DNA of 64,000 nucleotides from assembly GCA_000403335.2 (NCBI GenBank), contig KE159629.1:248001-312000 (forward strand), read 5' to 3'. The stretch comes from Lachnospiraceae bacterium MD335. Lineage in GTDB: Bacteria > Bacillota > Clostridia > Lachnospirales > Lachnospiraceae. The notes under the pieces are model-generated. The model made no database searches. It worked only from the letters and a program-made list of their open reading frames with translations, and had not been told where the DNA came from. Made by a program: the position numbers and the translations under genes. Below are positions 17,896-27,446 of the stretch, one piece after another; position 1 is the stretch's first letter, and every line of letters begins with the position of its first letter.

Positions 17896-18504
17896 ATGCT
17901 AACACAAAATGATATAAGAATACTAAGCAAAATATTTTCTGATTATGGCTACGTAATGACAACAGCACAGCTTACAAATGAAAAATTGTTTTATAGAGAT
18001 ATTCAACGTATGCTGGAACAAGGATTGATTGAAAGAATAAAAAGGGGCTGTTACCATTGGGTGGATGACTATGGTACGAGTGAGGTGGTTATTGTCAACC
18101 GCCTGTTCCCTGATGCAGTTCTTTGTATGGAAACAGCCCTTTTCTATTATAGATACAGTGACAGGAATCCCGCTGAATGGAATATTACCATTGACAAAAA
18201 TACTTCCAGAAAGCGTACAAATATAGATTATCCTTTTATTAAGGCTTATCGGGTTGAGCCAGAGCTGCTTTCCATTGGAAAAACAAAAGGGGAAATTGAC
18301 TTCCAAGAAGTTCATATTTATGACCGTGACCGTACCATTTGCGATGTGCTGAGGAATATGAATAAGATGGATAAAGAGATTTTTAATAAGGCAATACAGG
18401 GCTATGTAAAAGACCAGAAGAAAAATATTCCGAACCTTATGCAGTACGCAAAGACTTTGCGGGTGCAAAAGCGTGTAAAGGATTTGATTGGAGTGTGGTT
18501 GTAA
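17896..18504 (+). CDS. abiEi: AbiEi-type antitoxin/autorepressor
   Basis: 202 residues from the ATG at 17896, which follows AAGGAGG (17884-17890). The N-terminal winged helix (TQNDIRILSKIFSDYGYV; QGLIERIKRGCYHW) is typical of AbiEi, the DNA-binding antitoxin of type IV toxin-antitoxin pairs that act in phage abortive infection. The toxin gene abiEii overlaps its stop by one base. Palindromes sit directly upstream. Confidence 0.88.
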   Translation: MLTQNDIRILSKIFSDYGYVMTTAQLTNEKLFYRDIQRMLEQGLIERIKRGCYHWVDDYGTSEVVIVNRLFPDAVLCMETALFYYRYSDRNPAEWNITIDKNTSRKRTNIDYPFIKAYRVEPELLSIGKTKGEIDFQEVHIYDRDRTICDVLRNMNKMDKEIFNKAIQGYVKDQKKNIPNLMQYAKTLRVQKRVKDLIGVWL

Positions 18505-19400
18505 TGGCAGATAAGGCAGCGTCCGTTCTTGCGAAATTGAAAAACAAAGCTAAGATTTCTGGAATCAGCTATCAACAGTGTTTGCAGTTGTTTATGCAGG
18601 AGGAATTTTTGCGGAAACTTTCAAAATCTGGTTATGAAGACAATCTTATTCTGAAAGGCGGATTGTTCATCTATACGCTTACTAATTTTGAAAGCCGCGC
18701 AACGATAGATGTTGATTTCCTGCTTCGTGGATTTTCCAATTCCATAGAAGATGTAAAAAGTATGATTGGTAAGATTATTGAGACATCAACAGGAAATGAC
18801 TTTGTTTCCATGACAGCAAAGGGATTTGAAGAAATTTCCCCACAGAGGAAATACCACGGCATCAGCACTCAAATTATCGGTCAGATAAAAAATGTCCGTG
18901 TGCCGTTTAATGTGGATATTGGTGTGGGAGATATTATTGTGCCAAAAGCGGAGGAAAGAAGAATCAATACACAGCTTCCAGATTTTGAAAAGCCAGTGAT
19001 AAAAACGTATTCTTTGGAAAGTACGATAGCAGAGAAATTTGACGCTATTTTGCAACGATTTGAATTGACTGGCAGGATGAAAGACTTTTACGATATATAT
19101 TATCTAGCAAGAACATTCGATTTTGAGGGAGCGAAGCTACGGGCGGCAATTTTTGAAACATTGAAGAAAAGAGAAACGCCTTATGACAGAGATAGCTTTA
19201 AGCGTATTCTGGCACTTTCCGAAGATGAAGATATGCAGAAGCGGTGGAGATATTTTTTAAAAAATATTAAAGATGATACGTTGGAATTTGCGGTGGTTAT
19301 TAAGGAGATGCAGAAATTTCTTGAGCCAGTGTTTGATGCGATAGTGGATGAAGAAGAGTGGAAGAAGAATTGGACTTTCAAACAGAAATGGAACAGATGA
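18504..19400 (+). CDS. abiEii: AbiEii nucleotidyltransferase toxin
   Basis: 298 residues. The nucleotidyltransferase core is visible: LILKGGLFIY, then RATIDVDFLLRG with the catalytic Asp pair, and later STIAEKFDAI and RMKDFYDIYYLA, all typical of AbiEii/AbiGii toxins, which block growth by nucleotide transfer (to tRNA in studied members). Start: ATG overlapping the abiEi stop (TAATG); a longer GTG start at 18495 is unlikely. Together with abiEi it forms a complete pair. Confidence 0.9.
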   Translation: MADKAASVLAKLKNKAKISGISYQQCLQLFMQEEFLRKLSKSGYEDNLILKGGLFIYTLTNFESRATIDVDFLLRGFSNSIEDVKSMIGKIIETSTGNDFVSMTAKGFEEISPQRKYHGISTQIIGQIKNVRVPFNVDIGVGDIIVPKAEERRINTQLPDFEKPVIKTYSLESTIAEKFDAILQRFELTGRMKDFYDIYYLARTFDFEGAKLRAAIFETLKKRETPYDRDSFKRILALSEDEDMQKRWRYFLKNIKDDTLEFAVVIKEMQKFLEPVFDAIVDEEEWKKNWTFKQKWNR

Positions 19401-19418
19401 ACAAAGGGGGGATACAGA

Positions 19419-19553
19419 ATGGGTAAAGTTCTTGAATTGGAACAGAGGGAACAGGCAGGTTCTAGTTCATATAATCGTTTTGAGTATCAAGTTCACTGGA
19501 TTGTGTGTCATATTATAGGTCAACTTGAAAATAACGCAGGTATTGTATTATGA
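19419..19553 (+). pseudogene. Truncated ABC-three-component effector (DUF4297-like N-terminus)
   Basis: 44 codons: KVLELEQREQAGSSSYNRFE then YQVHWIVCHII. The REQAG...YNRFEYQVHW pattern resembles the start of DUF4297/Cap4-type nuclease effectors. The frame stops after GIVL and the nuclease body is absent, so an internal deletion has probably removed it. A GGGGGG ribosome binding stretch precedes the ATG. Assignment rests on a short match. Confidence 0.45.
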
Positions 19554-19687
19554 GCAAAGATTCAGCAAAGAAATTTGAGACAGAACAAAAATATCGACTT
19601 TTAATAAGATATATGCGAAAAAGAGAGGAGGAAAAGAAAAATGAAAAGGCTGATAATAAAAAAACTGATTGTAATCAGTCAGAGTGA
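19550..19687 (+). CDS. Small Lys-rich protein, possible remnant of an ABC-three-component middle subunit
   Basis: 45 codons (KDSAKKFETEQKYRLLIRYM to DCNQSE) overlapping both neighbours: its ATG overlaps the stop of the truncated effector, and its end overlaps the ATPase start by 47 bp. In ABC-three-component conflict systems a middle component lies between effector and ATPase. This may be the C-terminal stub of one. Low certainty. Confidence 0.4.
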   Translation: MSKDSAKKFETEQKYRLLIRYMRKREEEKKNEKADNKKTDCNQSE

Positions 19688-21389
19688 GTCACGTTCATTA
19701 GAAGTTCCTTTTTCGAAAGGATTGAATATTATTTTAGGTGGGAATAAGACTGGAAAATCTTCAATCATTAAAAGCATTTTTTATACTTTTGGGTGTGAAC
19801 TTAAAAGAATAGAAAAGGATTGGAAAGAGCTTATATCTTCATATTTAATCTTTTTTCAATATGGGAAAAATCAATATGTCATAATACGGCAAGGTAAAAA
19901 ATTTCAAATTTTTGAGCAGTCGAAAGGCGAATATTTATGTATAATTGAATCAGATGAATTTCATAAATATAGCAATTCCTTAATGGATATTTTTGGAGTT
20001 AAAATGCCGTGTATTTCAAAAGAGGGGAAAGAGTTTAATATAACACCCCCTTTACTTTTTAGGTTCCAATATATCGACCAGGATGAAGGGTGGAACAAAA
20101 TAGCTGACGCTTTTGATAAAGTGGGATATATTAAAGATTGGAAAAAGAATACAAATAAATATGTTTGTGGTTATCTTGATGATAAGTATTATTCTCTTCA
20201 AACCCAAAAAGCGCAACATATAATGGAGAAAGAGGAAAAGAAAAAGGAATTAAATCACAATCAGAACTTTGTTGAACAGATTTCTAATTCTTTGTCACAA
20301 TTGGATAATTCAAAGTCTATTGAGGAAGCAACTAGAGAAATTGAGAATCTAGTACAACAAGCAGATGCTTTACGAAAAGATATTTTTTCTATAAAAGCGG
20401 AAATGACAATCTATGAAAATGAGACGTATATGAATCAACATAAATTGCATATTGTTGAACAAAATCTTATTGAAACAGAAAAAGATATAGAATTTGCAAT
20501 GAAACAAGAAAATGAATTAGTTTGTCCAACTTGCGGTGCTGTTTATTCTAATGGATTAACGGAGCAAATGAATATAAGTTCTGATTATGCTCATTGTGAA
20601 AAATTAAAAATGGAGCTAACAGAAGCATTAGATGTGACTGAAAATACTTTATCTGATTTGGCACAAAAATATGAGCAGATTAGTAGGCAATTGGAGTCAC
20701 TTGAATTAAAAATACAAAAATCACAAGAGTTTATATCATATTCTTCATACTACAAAAATAAAGGTCAATATGAAATGTATGAGGCGTGTGGGCAACAGTT
20801 GGACATCCTTGAGAAAAAAGTGGATAAAATTTCATTTGAAATTGCAAAGTTAGATGATGAAATTAATGAAATGAAATCTAAAAAAAGGTCAAAAGAAATT
20901 AAGGATAAGATTGAAGGAAATTGCCGTATATTGGCAGATAAAATTAATGTACCAAAGACATTCATAAAATTACGAGATTTTGTGCAAGTAATTGACCACA
21001 CTGGTAGTGAAACACCTCGAATAGTTTATATGTATCAATCAGCATTATATTTATATAATCTTGAAAGAACAGACAGTCCTTTTAACTTTTATATAATTGA
21101 TACTCCAAATCAGCAGGGACAGGATACAGATAATTTGGAAAGTATATTTAAGTCTCTGAAATTAATCATGTCAGACGATGGGCAAGTTATAGTTGGTACG
21201 GAACGTGAAACGGGTATAGAGGATAAAGCTAATAATGTGATTAGATTAATAGAAAAACGTAGATGTCTATCTTCTGAAAAATACAATGAACACATTGAAT
21301 TGTTTCAAAAATTACAGAAATTAGCTTTAAATTGGGTTGCAGAAAATCATAAGAAACAAAAAGAAGTTGCGGATGAGATGATTGAGTAA
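19641..21389 (+). CDS. SMC/Rad50-like ATPase of an ABC-three-component defence locus
   Basis: 582 residues: N-terminal P-loop GGNKTGKSSI, long coiled coils (about 190-440) around a zinc hook CPTCG (about residue 295), and a C-terminal Walker B region FYIIDTPNQQGQD followed by a switch-like VIVGTERETG. This is the form of the ATPase partner in ABC-three-component systems. An AGAGGAGG ribosome binding site precedes the ATG. AT-rich compared with neighbours. With the effector truncated, the locus is probably not functional. Confidence 0.75.
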   Translation: MKRLIIKKLIVISQSESRSLEVPFSKGLNIILGGNKTGKSSIIKSIFYTFGCELKRIEKDWKELISSYLIFFQYGKNQYVIIRQGKKFQIFEQSKGEYLCIIESDEFHKYSNSLMDIFGVKMPCISKEGKEFNITPPLLFRFQYIDQDEGWNKIADAFDKVGYIKDWKKNTNKYVCGYLDDKYYSLQTQKAQHIMEKEEKKKELNHNQNFVEQISNSLSQLDNSKSIEEATREIENLVQQADALRKDIFSIKAEMTIYENETYMNQHKLHIVEQNLIETEKDIEFAMKQENELVCPTCGAVYSNGLTEQMNISSDYAHCEKLKMELTEALDVTENTLSDLAQKYEQISRQLESLELKIQKSQEFISYSSYYKNKGQYEMYEACGQQLDILEKKVDKISFEIAKLDDEINEMKSKKRSKEIKDKIEGNCRILADKINVPKTFIKLRDFVQVIDHTGSETPRIVYMYQSALYLYNLERTDSPFNFYIIDTPNQQGQDTDNLESIFKSLKLIMSDDGQVIVGTERETGIEDKANNVIRLIEKRRCLSSEKYNEHIELFQKLQKLALNWVAENHKKQKEVADEMIE

Positions 21390-21419
21390 TGATGAAGTGT
21401 GCTATTTGAAAAATTTTCA

Positions 21420-21629
21420 ACCTAGAGAAGCAGCAGTAATGTTCCATTATCACAAAGTAATGAATCATCTGATTTTACAGGCTTTTTAGTATATTCATTA
21501 AAGACTTCGGATAAGGTGGTACGGTATGGTGAAAATAATCAAGTTGAGTTTTCGGAACATCCGACAGTGGTTCAACGAGGTAATGAACGTACAATTAACC
21601 TTTTGGTATCTACTCCCGATGTTGCATAG
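21420..21629 (+). other. Second left-end half-site with a homologous recombinase tail
   Basis: ACCTAGAGAAGCAGCAGTAA then TGTTCCA (21420-21446) repeats the left half-site at 17424. After it, 68 codons (RSSSNVPLSQSNESSDF to LLVSTPDVA, TAG at 21627) resemble the tail at 17427: both share RSS-NVPL, a GF--YS or GF--HS block and ERTI near the end. Here the codon after ACC is TAG instead of CAG. It looks like the left end of an older, related element. Confidence 0.6.
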
Positions 21630-21634
21630 TTGGA

Positions 21635-22089
21635 CAAGTAAGGTTGTCCTTGTTGATTGTATGCCGAGTTTGGGTATGCTGACAATCAATGCGCTTGCGG
21701 CTGCTGACAGCGTGGTTATCCCGACACAGCCCCATTATCTTTCCGCCAAAGGCTTAGAGCTGTTGCTTCGCTCCGTGTCTAAAGTGAAACGGCAAATCAA
21801 CCCGCACCTGCGGATTGACGGCATCCTTATGACGATGGTAATGCCACGCACGAACATCTCTAAGGAAATCACGGCAACGGTGAAAAGTGCCTACGGGCAG
21901 AGGATTAAAGTATTTGACACACAGATACCCCACTCCATCCGAGCCGTGGAAGCCACCGCAGAGGGAAAGAGCATTTTTGCCTACGACAAAGGCGGCAAGG
22001 TAGCCGCCGCTTACGAGCAGTTCGGAAAGGAGGTGACAGAGCTTGGCGAGAAACAGAGAAAACAAAATCGAGCTGACCGCATACGATGA
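21635..22089 (+). pseudogene. ParA/Soj ATPase, C-terminal fragment
   Basis: From VVLVDCMPSLGMLTINALAA onward the sequence is the C-terminal half of a ParA-type partition ATPase of ICE origin (VVIPTQPHYLSAKG, later MVMPRTNISKE). The P-loop half is missing and the frame enters from unrelated DNA near 21635, so it is a deletion remnant. The end overlaps the parB start, as in intact ICEs. Confidence 0.75.
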
Positions 22090-25000
22090 CCTCTTTGAAA
22101 CGGACGAGAGCCGTGCGGAAGCGAACCTAAGCAAGATTAGGGAAATCCCGATTGCGGAGATTGACGAGTTCCCAGACCACCCGTTCAAGGTCTTAATGGA
22201 CGAGGACATGGAGCAGCTTGTGGACAGCGTAAGGCGGAGCGGAATAATGACCCCTGCCACTGTCCGCCAGAAAGAGGACGGGCGGTATGAGCTTATCAGC
22301 GGTCACAGGAGGAAAAAGGCTTGCGAGCTTGCAGGGCTTGAAACGCTCAAATGCGAGATTAAGGAGCTGACCCGTGACGAAGCGATTATTGTCATGGTTG
22401 AGAGTACCCACACCTATGACGGCGCAGGGAACGCCATGAGGTATAATTCCAGTGCGAACATCGGCGGTCATACCGCAGGCGGCACGGGCGAATACAAGTA
22501 CCGCATGTATGTGGACGGGGAAACGGCGTTCTGCCTTCAGCCGGGCGTACCCTTAAAAACAGGCAACACGCTGGCAAAAGCGTCTTCCAACACATGGAAC
22601 GCCCTCTCCGCAGACCAGAAAAAGGCGGTGGGGCTTACCCTGCTCTACGGCTATCAGGGGAACAGCGGAAATTTATCTGGAAGCGACGATGAGAAATGGC
22701 TTGCCACGCAGACCCTTGTGTGGGAGTTTGTTACGGGATGCCGTAACTCTGCAAGCCCGTACAGCCAGACAAGCACGACCGTTTACAGCCTGCACTTTGG
22801 CTCGAACTATGCAAACAGCGGGGCGAGGGCGGCTTACGACCAGATTGTGTCATTCATGACAAGGCACAGCACGATTCCGAGCTTCATGTCGGCGGGCAAG
22901 AAAGATATTACAAAAGAACTTGCCTATAAGGACGGGAAGTACAGCCTGACATTGACGGATAAGAATAATGCTCTTTCCGAGTATTCCTTTACCAGTTCCG
23001 ACAGCAGTGTGAAAGTTTCCAAATCTGGGAACAAGCTCACCATCACCTCAAAAAAAGCGATTGACGGCAAGGCGAGGATTACAGCAACGAGGAACAACAC
23101 GCCGACGGTCAGCAGCGGGGCGAAGATGATTGCCTACGGCGACCCGAATTTACAGGATGTCATTACGGGCGTGGAGAACGTGGACACCATGACGGCGTAT
23201 ATCAACGTGGAAACGCCGACAGGCACGGTCGCATTGAAAAAGACTTCCGAGGACGGCGTTGTTGCAGGGATTTCCTTTACCATCAAGGGCGACGGCTTCA
23301 ACAAGACCGTAAAGACAGATAAAGACGGGAATATCACGGTGGAGGGCTTATTCCCTGGCACTTACACTGTCACGGAGCAGTCCATCGACCGCTACGAGCC
23401 TCAGAAAACCCAGACCGTGACAATCATCGGCGGGAAAACTTCTACGGTCACGTTCAGCAATACCTTGAAGCGTGGCAGTCTGGAAGTCGTGAAAACATCC
23501 GAGGACAATCTTGTGGAGGGCGTGAAGTTCCACCTTTACGGCACATCTTTAAGCGGATTGGCGGTTGATGAATACGCCGTGACCGATAAGAACGGGCTGG
23601 CGAAGTTTGAGAACGTCCTTATCAGCGGCAGCACGCCGTACACCCTTGAGGAAGTGGACACGGCTATCCGCTACGTCGTCCCTGCATCCCAGACCGCCCC
23701 GATTGAGTGGAAGAAAGCCACAAAACGCAGCTTTACCAACATCTTAAAGAAATTCAACGTCACGGTATTAAAGACCGATGTGGAAACGGGGAAGAAGCCG
23801 CAGGGAGACGCCACCCTTGCAGGTGCGGTTTACGGCATCTATAAGGGCGAGGAACTGGTTGACACCTACACCACCGACGAAAACGGGCAGTTCACAACGA
23901 AATATTATATCTGCGGGAACGATTGGAGCGTCCATGAGATTGCCCCGTCCGAGGGCTATCTTCTGGACACGACCGTACACCATGTAGGGGCAGAGCCAGA
24001 GCTTTACACCGTGGAATATAATTCTGCAAAGAATGATGTGAATGAGCAGGTTATCAAAGGCAATATTGCCATCATAAAGCACACAGACAACGGCGAAACC
24101 CAGATTGAAACGCCAGAGGAGGGGGCTGTTTTTGAGGTATATTTGAAATCCGCAGGCAGCTTTGATGCGGCTGAGGAAACCGAGCGTGACACGCTTATCT
24201 GCGATGAGAACGGCTTTGCCTAGACAAAGGATATGCCGTATGGCATCTATACCGTACACCAGACCTCTGGATGGGACGGGCGTGAGCTGATGAAAGACTT
24301 TGACGTGTTCATCTGCAAGGACAGCCAGACTTACCGCTACCTTATCAACAACGCCAACTTTGAGAGCTATATTAAAATCGTTAAGAAAGACGTGGAAACG
24401 GGCAAGGTCATCCCCTATGCGGGCGCAGGCTTCCAGATTTACGACCCAGAGGGAAACCTTGTAACAATGAAATTCACTTATCCTGAAGTGACGGAGATTG
24501 ACACGTTCTACACGACAGCGGACGGCGGGCTTATCACGCCGCAGACACTTGAATACGGCAAGGGATATTCGCTTGTGGAAGTGCAAGCCCCATACGGCTA
24601 TGTTTTAGACTCCGAGCCAGTCTATTTTGATGTGGAGCAGGAAAATTCCGAGGAGGAAAGCGGCGTCACCATTGTCAAGGTGGAACGCTCCAACGTGGCG
24701 CAGAAAGGGAAAATCACGGTATCCAAGTCTGGGGAGGTATTCAGCAGGGTATCGGGAAACAAGGGGCTGTACCAGCCGATTTTTGCCGTGGATAATTTAG
24801 AGGGCGCAGTCTATGAGATTACCGCAGCCGAGGATATTATTACGACAGACGGAACAGTAAGAGCCAAGAAAGGCGAGGTTGTAGATACGCTCACTACGGG
24901 CGAGGACGGCACAGCGGAAAGCAAAGAGCTTTATCTCGGAAAGTATGAGGTTAAGGAAGTGACCGCCCCATATGGAATGGTGCTGAATGATGAAGCCCAT

Positions 25001-25132
25001 GCCGTGGAGCTTGTGTATGCGGGGCAGGAAATCGAAGTGACGGAAACAGGCACGGAGTTTTACAATGAGCGTCAGCGTGTGGAAATCAACGTAATCAAGA
25101 GCCTTATGTCAGCGGCGGCATCGTGGAGATAA
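22043..25132 (+). pseudogene. ParB N-terminus fused to a thioester/SpaA-repeat adhesin, with an amber stop
   Basis: A TTG start behind AAGGAGGTGA begins ParB (DEFPDHPFKVLMDEDMEQLV, RYELISGHRRKKACELAG). Near 22405, after IIVMVES, it passes in frame into a surface adhesin: a thioester domain (FCLQPGV; ATQTLVWEF) and about six SpaA/Cna-B repeats. A TAG at 24221-24223 (DENGFA-stop-TKDMPYG) breaks the frame; the same frame continues to 25132, where it ends in MSAAASWR, another deletion scar. Two deletions and a nonsense change mark a dead locus, though a 726-residue product without signal peptide or anchor could still be made. Confidence 0.8.
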
Positions 25133-25171
25133 TACAGAATCTATCCGTGGCAAGCCTTGCTTCTTTAACCG

Positions 25172-25350
25172 CTACGGACGAGCTTGATTTGGATGTTTCC
25201 CTTCCAGTTCGATTGCTTGCAGATGCCGTGGCGAAATATCAAGTGTTTCTGCCAATTTCTCCCGTGTTATCTTTTGGGCTTCACGAAAAGTTTTGATGTC
25301 AAGCCCTATTGGAGTAAAGTCAAATCCGTATCTGTTTTTCTTGTTTTTTC
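25172..25350 (-). pseudogene. XRE-type regulator fragment
   Basis: The minus strand reads FTPIGLDIKTFREAQKITRE then KLAETLDISPRHLQAIELEG and stops at NQARP. This is the helix-turn-helix half of an XRE regulator common in Firmicute ICEs. No good start codon is present and the C-terminus is cut. The surrounding DNA from 25133 to 25500 holds no other gene. Confidence 0.6.
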
Positions 25351-25616
25351 CATTTCCATATATCCACCGCCTGTTCTAAAGTTTAATATGTTCCATTTTA
25401 CAGAGATAGAAGTTCTCATTAAACGAGATAGAATCTCTATGTATAGGAACTACAAATGCTATATTGGAGAACAAGCAGCATTGGATTATTGAGTTTAAAC
25501 ATAAAAAGTGCTATAATATAAAAAGTCCTATTTCATATCGAAAAATGATGAAAGGGAATACGAGAAGAAAAAGTTTATTTGATACTTTGATGTGAAGCTA
25601 TCGTTTGGAGGATATT

Positions 25617-25673
25617 ATGTGTAGGAATAAAAAAAGAAAAAATAAAGGTTTACTCCATGCAAAGCCAGTGTAA
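25617..25673 (+). CDS. 18-residue leader peptide
   Basis: ATG behind GGAGG (25607-25611) encodes MCRNKKRKNKGLLHAKPV, then TAA. The last codons lie inside two competing RNA stems (see next entry). Short, basic and next to alternative hairpins, it looks like a ribosome-sensing leader of the kind that controls antibiotic-inducible genes. Confidence 0.6.
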   Translation: MCRNKKRKNKGLLHAKPV

Positions 25674-25729
25674 TAAGCGACATTTGCATGGAGAAATATA
25701 AGTCGCTGATATAAAATATCTGGCTTTGC
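25653..25729 (+). promoter_or_regulatory. Attenuator with mutually exclusive stems
   Basis: CTCCATGCAAA (25653-25663) pairs with TTTGCATGGAG (25683-25693). GCAAAGCCAG (25659-25668), overlapping the first arm, pairs with CTGGCTTTGC (25720-25729). The stems exclude each other, and the first arms lie in the leader peptide codons, so ribosome stalling could choose between them. GCGAC/GTCGC adds a third small stem. A further hairpin CCTAAA/TTTAGG precedes the next gene. Confidence 0.6.
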
Positions 25730-25799
25730 TGCTTGACATTAGAACCTAAAAATACACATTTCATGTGGTCTTTAGGAGAATCAAGGAGGAAGCCTGCGT

Positions 25800-26063
25800 A
25801 TGAAATATGTGAATGCAAATGACATTCTCCCCGACATGCTGATTGAGGAATTACAAAAATATGTCCAAGCAGGATATATTTATATTCCAGTTAAGAACGA
25901 ACAGCATAAATCTTGGGGTGAATTGTCTGGTTATCGGAAAGAACTTGAAAGGCGCAATAACGCTATCATTGAAGAATACCGCAGAGGTGTTTCTATTGAG
26001 AAACTTGCGGACAAATATTATCTTTCGATATATGCTATAAGAAAAATAATATATCAGAAATAA
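25800..26063 (+). CDS. CD3324-family helix-turn-helix protein
   Basis: 87 residues beginning MKYVNANDILPDMLIEELQ and ending SIEKLADKYYLSIYAIRK, a pattern of small CD3324/Mor-like DNA-binding proteins. AAGGAGG at 25783-25789 precedes the ATG. It is the first gene after the leader-peptide attenuator. Target unknown; the neighbouring acetyltransferase is a candidate. Confidence 0.7.
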   Translation: MKYVNANDILPDMLIEELQKYVQAGYIYIPVKNEQHKSWGELSGYRKELERRNNAIIEEYRRGVSIEKLADKYYLSIYAIRKIIYQK

Positions 26064-26066
26064 TTG

Positions 26067-26102
26067 GAGAGGGCTGCCGTATCAATGGCGGCTCTCTTTT
26101 AT
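26067..26102 (+). terminator. Terminator after the CD3324-family gene
   Basis: AGAGGGCTGCC pairs with GGCGGCTCTCT, with a short mismatch, then TTTTAT. Confidence 0.7.
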
Positions 26103-26194
26103 ACTGATTATTTCTGCATCATTCTATGTATTGAGGATGTAACAACGAAAGGATAAAATTACGGTGTATTATGTGTTGACAGGAGGATAACAAG

Positions 26195-26821
26195 ATGGCA
26201 GATTTGCAAAAAATATTTCCGAGGACAGGGGATACACAGACTATCTATTTAAAAAACGTGGTTACTAATCCAAATATTGAGATTGGCGATTATACGATGT
26301 ATAACGATTTTGTAAGTGACCCTGCGGAATTTGAGAGGAATAATGTACTGTACCATTATCCAATCAATCACGATAAGCTCAAGATAGGAAAATTCTGTTC
26401 TATTGCTTGCGGGGCAAAATTTCTTTTCAACAGCGCAAACCATACGATGGCGTCCTTATCCACCTATCCGTTTCCGTTGTTTTTTGAAGAATGGGGGCTT
26501 GAGAAAAAGAGTGTCACAGAAGCATGGGATAATAAAGGGGATATAAACATCGGGAATGATGTATGGATTGGGTATGAAGCGGTTATTTTAGCAGGCGTGA
26601 CGGTTGGAGATGGAGCAGTTATTGGAACTCGTGCGGTTGTCACGAAAGATGTGCCGCCTTATACTATTGTGGGTGGCGTCCCTGCAAAACCAATAAAAAG
26701 ACGTTTTTCAGATGAAAAAATAGAACAGTTGCTTAAAATGAGATGGTGGGACTGGTCGGAAGAAAAGATTGCTTTGAATATTAGAGCGATACAAGCAGGC
26801 TGCTTGGAACAACTGGAATAG
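26195..26821 (+). CDS. Vat/CatB-type hexapeptide acetyltransferase
   Basis: 208 residues, left-handed beta-helix acetyltransferase. [32 protein letters not shown] with the catalytic His, and [17 protein letters not shown] are the blocks of Vat (streptogramin A) and CatB (chloramphenicol) xenobiotic acetyltransferases. AGGAGG precedes the ATG. The substrate cannot be fixed from sequence; streptogramin A or a related drug is plausible. Neighbours are regulators and a MATE pump, so this is probably a drug-response cassette. Confidence 0.8.
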   Translation: MADLQKIFPRTGDTQTIYLKNVVTNPNIEIGDYTMYNDFVSDPAEFERNNVLYHYPINHDKLKIGKFCSIACGAKFLFNSANHTMASLSTYPFPLFFEEWGLEKKSVTEAWDNKGDINIGNDVWIGYEAVILAGVTVGDGAVIGTRAVVTKDVPPYTIVGGVPAKPIKRRFSDEKIEQLLKMRWWDWSEEKIALNIRAIQAGCLEQLE

Positions 26822-26860
26822 GCGTAATAGAATGGATGATAGCTAAAAAGGAAATATCTC

Positions 26861-26903
26861 TTGACTTTTACTATCATCAATAGTAATATTGATGATAGTA
26901 AAA
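26861..26903 (+). promoter_or_regulatory. Promoter with a large palindromic operator upstream of padR
   Basis: -35 TTGACT (26861), 17-bp spacer, -10 TAATAT (26884). A perfect inverted repeat with 17-bp arms, TTTTACTATCATCAATA (26866-26882) and its complement at 26887-26903, covers the spacer and -10. It fits autorepression by the downstream PadR protein. Confidence 0.8.
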
Positions 26904-26917
26904 ACGGAGGTGAGAAT

Positions 26918-27442
26918 ATGTCATCCATAGATTTGGTAATTCTCGGAATTGTTATGGAGAAACCGCAGAGTGCATACGACATCCAGAAAGATGTTGAATA
27001 CCATCATCTTTCAAGATGGACAAAGATTAGCGTCCCGTCCATTTATCGGAAAGTGCTTCAAATGAATGAGCAGGGCTATTTAGAGAGCAGTATTGTGAAA
27101 GGGGATAAATTCGCTGATAAAGCGGTTTATTCCATCACGGATAAGGGACGGGCGTATTTTGGGCAGCTTATGGAAACTTACGCAAGCCAGAAAGTCCCAT
27201 TGCTGTTTGACTTCAATGTTGTCATTACAAACTTAAACAAAATGGACAGGGAAAAAGCACTGGATTTGATAAAGAAGCTGCGGGACAATTTTACGGCTTC
27301 AGCAAAGTCCATTGATGAATATGACGCCAGCTATCCAGATATTCCGTTAGGAGGGAAAGCGATTTTTGAACAGCAGCGTTTGTTATACCAATCCCTGTTA
27401 GAATGGCTTGATAAATTTGAAAGCCAGTTTAAAGGGAGTTGA
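26918..27442 (+). CDS. PadR-family transcriptional regulator (first copy)
   Basis: 174 residues: PadR winged helix (IDLVILGIVMEKPQSAYDI; SVPSIYRKVLQMNEQGYLE) followed by a C-terminal helical dimerisation domain. ATG at 26918 follows CGGAGGTGA. PadR regulators often respond to drugs or phenolic compounds. The perfect palindrome over its promoter suggests that it represses itself and the yjdF/KTR genes behind it. Confidence 0.88.
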   Translation: MSSIDLVILGIVMEKPQSAYDIQKDVEYHHLSRWTKISVPSIYRKVLQMNEQGYLESSIVKGDKFADKAVYSITDKGRAYFGQLMETYASQKVPLLFDFNVVITNLNKMDREKALDLIKKLRDNFTASAKSIDEYDASYPDIPLGGKAIFEQQRLLYQSLLEWLDKFESQFKGS

Positions 27443-27446
27443 TGGT

